64,000 nucleotides of DNA from JBEKOF01 sp049513975 (GTDB lineage Bacteria; Verrucomicrobiota; Verrucomicrobiia; Limisphaerales; Palsa-1400): assembly GCA_049513975.1 (NCBI GenBank), contig JBEKVM010000006.1:1-64000 (forward strand), in the 5' to 3' direction. The notes beneath the pieces are model-generated. The model worked only from the letters and a program-made list of their open reading frames with translations. It was not told where the DNA came from and did not search any database. Positions 23,642-30,639 of this stretch are shown here, one piece after another; position 1 is the first letter of the stretch, and each line of letters begins with the position of its first letter. The position numbers and the translations under genes were made by a program.

Positions 23642-23652
23642 ATGCAGAACGT

Positions 23653-23690
23653 CGGCCAGCGGGGTGCCCTCAACATGCCTCCGCTGGCCG
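23653..23690. repeat. Perfect 10-bp inverted repeat between gene and tRNAs
   Basis: CGGCCAGCGG (23653-23662) and CCGCTGGCCG (23681-23690), 18-base loop, no T-tract. On the minus strand it lies between the gene at 23703-24128 and the tRNA-like genes and could be a processing or pausing structure. Confidence 0.7.
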
Positions 23691-23702
23691 CCCTGTTTAA
23701 TC

Positions 23703-24128
23703 TTATCCGACCCAAAGCCAAAGACCCGGCTCTGATCCTTCTTTAACACGTTTCTCCTCTCTCAGCAAGTGTAAGTACCGATATGCCGATCCGTAACTAA
23801 CTTTGGCATCAGCTTGAATTTCCTTGACGGTGAAACCGGCTCCATTACGGGATTTCATAAAGGAGATCACCGCATCCTTGGCCATGCCGTGTTTCTGTGG
23901 AGGATTGGTTTCAGGTATCCGAGCATTCGCCAGCGATCTCAGAACCTCAACCGCTGTTGGCTGGGGCGGCGCAACGACTATTCCCGGTTTTGGACTTGCC
24001 TCTTTTGCGCTCCTAATTCCGATTTCCACCGACTGCAATTGTCTTTGCAAATCAAGGCGCCGCGCCTCCAAAAACTCAATCATTTGCTCTGCCATCCCAA
24101 CGGGCAATTTCAATGTAATAGTCTTCAT
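23703..24128 (-). CDS. Putative DNA-binding protein, 141 aa
   Basis: The N-terminus MKTITLKLPVGMAEQMIEFL resembles a ribbon-helix-helix or coiled start, followed by a helical stretch to about residue 45 (ARRLDLQRQLQSVEIGIRSA). After a Pro-rich linker, the C-terminal 60 residues (MAKDAVISFMKSRNGAGFTV, KEIQADAKVSYGSAYRYLHL, LREEKRVKEG) have the pattern of a winged helix. It may be a regulator of the island. The tRNA genes lie downstream on the same strand. A perfect 8+8 palindrome lies about 130 bp upstream. The family name is not certain. Confidence 0.65.
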   Translation of the reverse strand: MKTITLKLPVGMAEQMIEFLEARRLDLQRQLQSVEIGIRSAKEASPKPGIVVAPPQPTAVEVLRSLANARIPETNPPQKHGMAKDAVISFMKSRNGAGFTVKEIQADAKVSYGSAYRYLHLLREEKRVKEGSEPGLWLWVG

Positions 24129-24258
24129 GGATACAAATTAGCATGGAGTGACACTCCTGACAACGATTATTTTCTACTTTTCGTTATCCAGTTATTCATG
24201 GGTTATTCACATTGTAATTGGACAGGAAACCCCATTACCGTCCTTATTCTATCGCCAG

Positions 24259-24276
24259 ACCACAATACATTGTGGT
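24259..24276. promoter_or_regulatory. 18-bp perfect palindrome, operator-like
   Basis: ACCACAATACATTGTGGT is a perfect 8+2+8 palindrome about 130 bp upstream of the minus-strand putative regulator at 23703-24128. The T's following it on the plus strand could also make it a weak terminator, but no plus-strand gene precedes it closely. Confidence 0.45.
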
Positions 24277-24448
24277 TTTTATGGACAAGTAAAATACCAA
24301 ACCGGGAACACCACCCCAACGCGATGTGCCTCAATTGGAACAATTTGCAATAATCCGAGAATAGCGTAAACTGAAATTGATCGTGGCCGTGAAATGCACC
24401 AATACCGATCACAAACCATGATTTTTCAACCACTTATGTCATCCAGCC

Positions 24449-24470
24449 ACAATCTGGTACGCCATAACCC
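24449..24470 (-). repeat. Right inverted repeat of candidate island (22 bp)
   Basis: Exact reverse complement of 20689-20710. Immediately outside it are two copies of ATCAGGCACGATTGGA (24472-24487, 24492-24507) with a 20-bp period. A related AGGCACGATCAGG lies beside the left repeat. Confidence 0.75.
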
Positions 24471-24667
24471 GATCAGGCACGATTGGACACCATCAGGCAC
24501 GATTGGAGGCGGTGTCAGACGGTTGATCCGGGATGGCGTTAACATTATTTTAATGTGGATTTGGGAAATAAACTTTTGCGTGAAATGCGGTGAGGTTGCC
24601 CTTCCGCCGCCGCCAAGCCTATGGCGGACAAGCAGGCCCGCCCCAAAGCCACCCGCCCTTTTTGGCC

Positions 24668-24725
24668 TTGCCATGTTCACTATGCGACAATAGAGTTTAA
24701 ACCCGGTTTTGTCAAAGGAAAAGTG
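24668..24725 (+). repeat. Dispersed repeat, copy 1 (copy 2 at 63865-63929)
   Basis: TTGCCATGTTCACTATGC, then TAGAGTTTAAACCC and TTGTCAAAGGAAAAGTG. The copy near the right end of the window matches in the same orientation, with the last 17 bases identical. Confidence 0.7.
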
Positions 24726-25075
24726 CGAGGGGAAATGCAGAATGCAGAGTGCAGAATGAAGAAGCGCTTTTGAAGAGGAGTCCTCCGAGGCGACGGAGAG
24801 CGAAATGCTAAATGATAAATGCAAGATCGAGAAGGGGAAGGCAGGGCCGCAACCAATGCGACGATGGAGGATGGCGTTTGGAGCGCGGCGCGGGACGGAG
24901 GGGGTATGACGATGGGAAACACGCGATCGAAATGAAGGCATCGCATGCGGCCTGTAAAGAAGTGTTTGGCAGCCCCGGCAAAACTCAACAAAAAAAATTG
25001 AGCGCAGGAATGTTTTATCTGTGGTCACAACGCCTTAACGGGTGACCGCTTGGAGGAACGGTACGGATTAAGAAA

Positions 25076-26557
25076 CTAATACACTGCCACGGCACGGTAG
25101 AACCGCTGAGTGTAATTCGTCGAAGCCGTATCGGTGAATGACACCGTGCCATTCGTGTTGACCAGGACGGCGATGTTCGCCCAGGTGAGGAGATTTGTCG
25201 AAGCTTCAATAATATAGTTGTAGCCTGGCTGGCCTGTCAACTGGAATGTCGGCAATCCCTGGGATGGATTCGTGGTGACGCAAAGAGCGCACGGTTGGCT
25301 CGGAGGCGGTTTTGAGAGAAAAATGGCGCCGGCAAATGGAAACCTGGCGCCGGTAAATACCGCCAGGGTGTTGCCGTCTGCGGATGACATAACGGCCTCG
25401 TATTCGCCGTACGGAGCGTTGGCCCCGTAAAATGTGGTTCCGGTGTTAGGCGAAACAAGGATCTGGCCGTAATCGGCGGTGGCAATCAGCGTATGCCCAT
25501 CCGCAGAGGAGGCGATGTAATTGTCAAAGGAGGGTTGGAGGAAGCCAGACCAAGAAGCGCCACCGTTTGTCGAGATTATCGTCGCCTCGGCCGCCACGGC
25601 AATAATGGAGCCATCCGCAGAGCAGGCGATCTGACTCGCACCGGTCAGGTTACCGAACACGCCGAGGGAGCTCCATGTGTTTCCCGAATTCTTCGAGCCA
25701 TAAACCTCGCCAGTGAAGGGGCGAAATGCTACGCCATAAAGTTGGGTTCCGTCCGCCGAGGAAGCCAGGCCCCAAGTGGGGGAATAGGGAACGATGCTCT
25801 GCTTCCATGTCGCCCCGAAATTGGTAGAGGTGTAAACGTAGCCGCCGTCGCTCGCCGCCACATTCTGAGCATTGGCCGAGGTGGCGAAACGTGAAAACGC
25901 CGCCGGGGTGGTGTTTGAAGTCCAAGTCGAACCCCGATCCATGGACACGTAGATATTGCTGCCGCTGGCGGCCAGGATGGTGGAACCGTCGGAGGAGGTC
26001 GCAAAAACCGATCCGGTCCCGGTGGTGGGCACGAAGGTCACACCCAAATTGGTTGAGACATAAATAATTCCGCCCAGGGTCGCGGCCAGTTCGCGCCCAT
26101 CACCCGACAGGACCAGCGCGCTCCAATCCGTGTTGGTTCCCACTTGCACAAATTTCGGGACGGTGGTGAAGCTCAGATCCCCGCCAAGTGCTGTGCCAAA
26201 AACATTGGAGGCCACCGCTTGGCAATGGTGCGTCGTGTAGGGGGACAAGCCTGTGATTAGATTGCTGAAGCTCAATGCGTTGGTGACTTGGAGGTTACTT
26301 GGCGGCGTCAATTGGCCGTAGTTGGTATCAATGCCCCACTCGAACCAGACCGTCGTGTTAACAGAATAGGAAGTGATGGAAGCGATCAGACTCGCGGCAT
26401 AAAGCGATGGGTCCGAAGATTCGGTGGTTAATAATGTCTGGCCGAGGGCGGAAGGGGCGGCAAAACAGAGACTCCCGGCTGCGGCGGTGAGAAAAAGCAG
26501 AAACCTCTTATTCACGATCGCATACACACCACTTGCCATGTGCATGTCGGCCCACAT
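25076..26557 (-). CDS. Secreted beta-propeller (BNR/sialidase-like repeat) protein, 493 aa
   Basis: A signal peptide is clear (VNKRFLLFLTAAAGSLCFAA ending APSALGQ). The start may be 26557 or the ATG at 26539. A fibronectin-like segment follows (YSVNTTVWFEWGIDTNYGQL), then about seven propeller repeats with the phrase 'S.D....a.......yvStn.G.tW', e.g. IYVSMDRGSTWTSN and VYTSTNFGATWKQS. The C-terminal 70 residues (FQLTGQPGYNYIIEASTNLL) form a beta-sandwich module common in verrucomicrobial exported proteins. It probably binds or acts at the cell surface. No catalytic residues are assigned, and no PEP-CTERM signal is present. Confidence 0.75.
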   Translation of the reverse strand: MWADMHMASGVYAIVNKRFLLFLTAAAGSLCFAAPSALGQTLLTTESSDPSLYAASLIASITSYSVNTTVWFEWGIDTNYGQLTPPSNLQVTNALSFSNLITGLSPYTTHHCQAVASNVFGTALGGDLSFTTVPKFVQVGTNTDWSALVLSGDGRELAATLGGIIYVSTNLGVTFVPTTGTGSVFATSSDGSTILAASGSNIYVSMDRGSTWTSNTTPAAFSRFATSANAQNVAASDGGYVYTSTNFGATWKQSIVPYSPTWGLASSADGTQLYGVAFRPFTGEVYGSKNSGNTWSSLGVFGNLTGASQIACSADGSIIAVAAEATIISTNGGASWSGFLQPSFDNYIASSADGHTLIATADYGQILVSPNTGTTFYGANAPYGEYEAVMSSADGNTLAVFTGARFPFAGAIFLSKPPPSQPCALCVTTNPSQGLPTFQLTGQPGYNYIIEASTNLLTWANIAVLVNTNGTVSFTDTASTNYTQRFYRAVAVY

Positions 26558-26910
26558 ATAACCACCTCGAACCCAGACGCTGAACGCCTAATACAACCTG
26601 ACCTATTTTTAGCAAACTAAAGGCTTTCTGTCAATCCATATTGCACCCAATCTTCCGGCCGGGTGCTGGACAAAATTCTTCGTGTCAGGAGTTCGACGAG
26701 TATGGGTACCCCTCTCTCCGGCTCTCTCCCCGCAAGCGGGGAGAGAGAGGGGGAGTGCGCACTATGGGTGTATTGAGGCGCATATACGCGCTCCCCGGCA
26801 AGCATCGGCTTGTGGAGAGTTTTGTCCTGCACGCTTCCGGCCGCAATTCAGCGCAAGACAGGCGCTTCTTCTGCGGGCCGGGATTGTCCGGGCGGCGATT
26901 GCGGGGGGGG
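26558..26910. other. Intergenic region with a strong hairpin
   Basis: GGCTCTCTCCCCGC pairs with GGGGAGAGAG around 26719-26752. The remainder shows no gene. Large plus-strand frames that start here run antisense to the glycosidase at 26911. Confidence 0.5.
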
Positions 26911-28896
26911 TTATTCGGCGGCGAAGACGCGGAAGGAATGGGGGGGGACCGGGAACTCGAAGGGGTTACCGCCGTTGCCGGCAATCCCACCACGGCCACC
27001 GCCTCCCCCGCCACGGCCGGCGCGACCGCCGCCGCCGGCAAAAGCACTGCCGCCGGCCTGGGTTGGAGATATCGTCTTGTCGCTCAGAAGATCGCGCAGG
27101 GTGGAGGCGCGCACTACGGAGACGCGCGCGGTCACGGGCTGGGACTGGAAGTTTTGCACAATAAACATGCGATTATCGTAGGCGAACAGGCTGACATGAT
27201 CCGGGGCGTCAAGGCTAACGAAAAGGTCCCGGCCCAGCAGGTTGCGGAGCTGGGTGAGCACGGGCTGCGGCAGGCGGTAGATGTCGCCAAAATCATCGGG
27301 CACGGCCAGGGCATAGAAGTTCCCCCTGCCGTAGGAGGAGCGGACGACCATTGGATAGCCGGAATCGGCGGTGTCGAAGTTGAGGGCGGTCCACGTATCG
27401 TTTTCAAAATGCCGCATTTGCGGCAGGAGGATGTTCAGGGCGGGCGGCGGCGGCGATCCGGCCGCGTCCCCGCCGCGACCGCCGCCAGCAAAACTGCCGC
27501 GACCGCCGCCGAAGCGGGTGGCGAGGACGCGGTGGCCGGTGACTTCAATCTCGGCGATGTCCTGAAAGCCCTGGTCGCCGAGGGCCTCGATCAAGCCGGT
27601 GGTGGCGACGGCCTGGCCGCCCCGCCGCACAAATTCTTTCGTCTTGACAACAAGGCCGGGATCGTATTTGGAGGCGGCTGTCAATAGAATGGTGGAAGCA
27701 TTGCCGGGAAAGTCCGGCACCAGATCAATCGGGACGCCGGCCATGCCGAGGTAATCGGGCAGATAGGCCTCGCCGAGGGAGTTGCAGGGCTTGTAGGTGG
27801 GAACGCCGATGGGGCGGCCCAGCCTGCCGAGAAAACGATCCAGGATTTCCGCCGAATAGCCGGCGGTGCGGGCCACCATGTTCGGGGTGTAACTGGACCC
27901 GTCCGCCTGGGGAATGGGCGCCATCAGATTGGCGAGGATGGAATTGGTGTCCGGTTCCCCTGCCCCACCGCCGCCTCCGCCGCGTCCGCCGAAGCCTTGC
28001 ATGATTTGCTGCGAGTTGAAGAGCATGATTTCGGGCACTTTCGCGAAAAAGGTGTCCCAGAACTGCTCGGCGTAGCGGGCGTCGCCGCCGCCATCAATCC
28101 AGCCGCCCTGGTTGCCGCCGGGCTTGATGCGGTTGAACCAGGCCGTTTGCAGGTAGCTCTGGTAGGACTGGAGGCGCTGGCCGGAATTGGGGTCGCGCGT
28201 CTCCGTGCCGGTGTAGATGGCGTCGAAAAGTTGTGGCTCGACCGCCAGGTCGTAACCCAGGCCCTGGAAGCTCTCGTACCAGTTGGGGTACTTGATGATG
28301 AGGCGGACTTTAGGATTGACAGCTTTGGCGGGCGCGATGATGAGGTTTTTCGAGACGTCGTCCATCAATTCCGTGCGGAATTGCGTCCAGCTTTTTCCGC
28401 CCTTGGCTTCGATGGCGTCATCGCCCTTGTTATTTGAAAAATAAAAGTCGTCGAGGATGATCTCGTCGAAGTGTTGGGCGGTGAACGCGGCCATTTCCCT
28501 GACCTTGTTCCGGTCGGCCGGCGAGCTGTAGTCAAAGGATTGAAAGCCGTTGTTTTCCATGACGGTCAGCCCCAGGCCGCCGGAAGTGTTGATGGCGCGG
28601 TCGTGAAAGAATTTTTTCATCGCTTCCACTTCGCCGGCGGTGGCGAGTTGGTTGTTGCGGGTGGTTTCCAGATAAACCTTTTCCACCCTGACCTGTTTTT
28701 CGAGATTGGCCCATTGGTTGGAAAACTGGGCGAGGCCGGCGGGGATGGAGTGGACCTCCTGATAGCGGAAATAGACGCAGACACTGAGGTTGCTGTAACC
28801 CGCGGCGCGCGCCGGTGAAACGGAAGCCAGGGCGGCGAGCAGGGCGGCGCCGCCGGCCCATTTCGCCAGACAGTTTGATTTCATATTATCGCGCAT
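26911..28896 (-). CDS. Putative secreted glycoside hydrolase with Gly/Arg-rich insertions
   Basis: An export signal is visible (AKWAGGAALLAALASVSPARA). Start is ATG 28896 (overlapping the stop of the upstream gene) or ATG 28884. The N-terminal 280 residues look like a TIM-barrel hydrolase (VRVEKVYLETTRNNQLATAG, FDEIILDDFYFSNNKGDD, KVRLIIKYPNWYESFQGLGY). An Asp pair in ILDDFYF is a candidate active-site region. A second domain follows (PDYLGMAGVPIDLVPDFPGN). Gly-rich loops (GGRGGGGGGAG near residue 310, and near the C-terminus) interrupt it. It is the last of three co-directional glycosidase genes. Confidence 0.65.
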   Translation of the reverse strand: MRDNMKSNCLAKWAGGAALLAALASVSPARAAGYSNLSVCVYFRYQEVHSIPAGLAQFSNQWANLEKQVRVEKVYLETTRNNQLATAGEVEAMKKFFHDRAINTSGGLGLTVMENNGFQSFDYSSPADRNKVREMAAFTAQHFDEIILDDFYFSNNKGDDAIEAKGGKSWTQFRTELMDDVSKNLIIAPAKAVNPKVRLIIKYPNWYESFQGLGYDLAVEPQLFDAIYTGTETRDPNSGQRLQSYQSYLQTAWFNRIKPGGNQGGWIDGGGDARYAEQFWDTFFAKVPEIMLFNSQQIMQGFGGRGGGGGGAGEPDTNSILANLMAPIPQADGSSYTPNMVARTAGYSAEILDRFLGRLGRPIGVPTYKPCNSLGEAYLPDYLGMAGVPIDLVPDFPGNASTILLTAASKYDPGLVVKTKEFVRRGGQAVATTGLIEALGDQGFQDIAEIEVTGHRVLATRFGGGRGSFAGGGRGGDAAGSPPPPALNILLPQMRHFENDTWTALNFDTADSGYPMVVRSSYGRGNFYALAVPDDFGDIYRLPQPVLTQLRNLLGRDLFVSLDAPDHVSLFAYDNRMFIVQNFQSQPVTARVSVVRASTLRDLLSDKTISPTQAGGSAFAGGGGRAGRGGGGGGRGGIAGNGGNPFEFPVPPHSFRVFAAE

Positions 28897-30626
28897 CAAT
28901 AGGTGCCCAGAGTAACACGCAGAGTTTCAGGCGCGGCGCCAAAAGGCAACGCATGGTCAGTCTCGTCCCCGTTGAGGATGCGCCTGACGCGGAAAGCAGA
29001 AGCCGGTGAGTAAGCTTTGCCGCCTGTGGAAGAGTTGGCCGTCCTTTCCAGGGGCGCCGCCTCCTCGACGCGGAGAAAGTCGCGATGCGCTCCGGAGGCG
29101 TGCCGGAATTCAATGGTGCAAGAGCTGCCGGTGATGAAGAATTGATTTTCGCTTATTTGGGCCACCAAGGCGCGTCCCGTGGGCGCGGGTGGAGGGGCTT
29201 CAGCGGCATCGGCAGGGATGGCGGCGGGCGGGATGGCCGCCGCCGCGCCGCGTCCGCCGCGACCGCCCCTGCCGCCGCGTCCACCGCCCTGTCCGGTAAA
29301 GTTGATGATGGCGCTCCACGCGCCAAAATCGAGCGTCGCGGTCGTTTGACCAACCTCCTCCTCAATCGCCTTGACTTTGCCTTCGAAATTGAGCCGCGCC
29401 ACTTCGCGCATGATCGGCTCCAGCATGCGGTAGTTCAGCCCGACCGGCGCGAGCGACTCCGGCGTGGCCCGGGTGTAGTCCAGGCCAAAGGGCGACCAGC
29501 CGATGGTCCCGCGCCCAAGTGCGGCAAAGCACATCCGGCTGCCGTTGCCGGCGCCGCCGGTTTCCGGGACGAAGAGGGCGTTGTCGGGCCGCGCGTAATG
29601 GTCCAGCACCGCGAGATATTTGGCGGGGTCGTTCTGGTAAATGTCCGGCGCGAGAATATCAATGGCGGGAGCGGCGGCCTTCCAGATGTCAAGCACATTG
29701 TCGGTGGCGCCGCCGCTTTCGTAGGTGCCGGCGCGGGGACTGGTGAGAGGATCGCGCAAGGCGGCGTTGACGTACATGGGCAGGGGATATTGGGCCTTGC
29801 CGGCGGCGGCCACCCGGCCGATGTAGCGGGCGACCCAATAGGCGTGAAAATACTCATCGGCGTTGTCGCCGAAAACCTCCCGCCAATTCCCCGTGGCGCT
29901 GCCGGCCCCGTTTCTGCCGGCCAGCGCCTTCAAGAACTCCACCGGCACCGGCGCGGCCATCGCCTTTTCCGCCTCCGGAGAATAGTCTCGGATGCTGCCC
30001 CAGGCGCCGGGCTCATTCTCGACCTGAACCATGATAACGGTGTGTTTGGGATCGGCAGACTTGAGATGGCGCATGAGGGCGCTGAAGGCTTGCATGTCGG
30101 CCTGCATGGCGGCCTGGGCGAGAGGCGACGGGGAATCAACGCTCCGGCCGCGATTGCCGGTGATGTGAGTGTAGAGATTGGTCTGGTTTTTGGTCCAGAA
30201 GGGCATGTAGTGCGGGCTGCCATTTTTCCAAGTGCCGAACCAGAGAAGGACCAGGCGCACGTTGTGTTGGCGGGCCTGCTTGAGGATCAAGTCAACCACG
30301 GAAGTGTCGAATTTGCCCGGTTGCGGCTCGAACTGCTCCCAATAAATCGGGATTTCCAGGGTGTTGGCATGGAGATCATCAATGGCCCCGAAGACTTTGG
30401 GGAGCAGGTCCGGCCAGGCGCTGGAATTGTGGCACTGCGCGCCCAGCATCAGGAAGGGCGCGCCATCCACCAGGAAAGCATGGCGGCCGTTTTCGGTGAC
30501 GACCTGAGGCATTGGGTTTGAGGCCCCCCGCGCCGGTGTTTGTTCGCTGAGGATAGTCAAGCCAAGAGCGGTCAGGGCGGCGGCGGCAAGCCGGCCGCGG
30601 GAGCGTTTGCTGGTTTCAAGTTTCAT
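28896..30626 (-). CDS. GH35-like glycosidase with DUF5597 domain, secreted
   Basis: ATG 30626 (MKLETSKRSRGRLAAAALTA) gives a signal peptide ending near PARGA. The catalytic domain shows the beta-galactosidase-like pattern: FLVDGAPFLMLGAQCHNSSA, HANTLEIPIYWEQFEPQPGK, VRLVLLWFGTWKNGS, and the acid/base region VIMVQVENEPGAWG (NE pair), with LFVPETGG as the likely nucleophile region. The C-terminal part matches DUF5597 proteins. A long GGRGGRGGRGG insertion lies near residue 450. It follows the GH74-like gene by 13 bp and overlaps the next gene, so the three form an operon for a branched beta-glucan such as xyloglucan. Confidence 0.8.
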   Translation of the reverse strand: MKLETSKRSRGRLAAAALTALGLTILSEQTPARGASNPMPQVVTENGRHAFLVDGAPFLMLGAQCHNSSAWPDLLPKVFGAIDDLHANTLEIPIYWEQFEPQPGKFDTSVVDLILKQARQHNVRLVLLWFGTWKNGSPHYMPFWTKNQTNLYTHITGNRGRSVDSPSPLAQAAMQADMQAFSALMRHLKSADPKHTVIMVQVENEPGAWGSIRDYSPEAEKAMAAPVPVEFLKALAGRNGAGSATGNWREVFGDNADEYFHAYWVARYIGRVAAAGKAQYPLPMYVNAALRDPLTSPRAGTYESGGATDNVLDIWKAAAPAIDILAPDIYQNDPAKYLAVLDHYARPDNALFVPETGGAGNGSRMCFAALGRGTIGWSPFGLDYTRATPESLAPVGLNYRMLEPIMREVARLNFEGKVKAIEEEVGQTTATLDFGAWSAIINFTGQGGGRGGRGGRGGRGAAAAIPPAAIPADAAEAPPPAPTGRALVAQISENQFFITGSSCTIEFRHASGAHRDFLRVEEAAPLERTANSSTGGKAYSPASAFRVRRILNGDETDHALPFGAAPETLRVTLGTY

Positions 30627-30639
30627 ATAATCCAACTTC

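Larger units (their letters stand above)
24129..25075. other. Intergenic region: palindrome, right island repeat and dispersed repeat
   Basis: No convincing gene lies here. It contains the palindrome at 24259, the right inverted repeat of the candidate island with its tandem 16-mers, and one copy of a repeat that recurs near the window's right end. The remaining sequence has G/A-rich low-complexity stretches (24725-24850). Confidence 0.5.

Noticed and set aside
24259..24280. Rho-independent terminator
   Set aside because: The T run follows on the plus strand, but no plus-strand gene ends nearby. A palindromic operator is the better reading.
26641..27687. Plus-strand 348-codon open frame over the third glycosidase
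   Set aside because: It runs antisense through Gly/Arg-rich repeats, which give long open frames on both strands.
29085..30521. Plus-strand 478-codon open frame antisense to the GH35-like gene
   Set aside because: Composition is dominated by complementary glycosidase codons and the frame has no start context or motifs.
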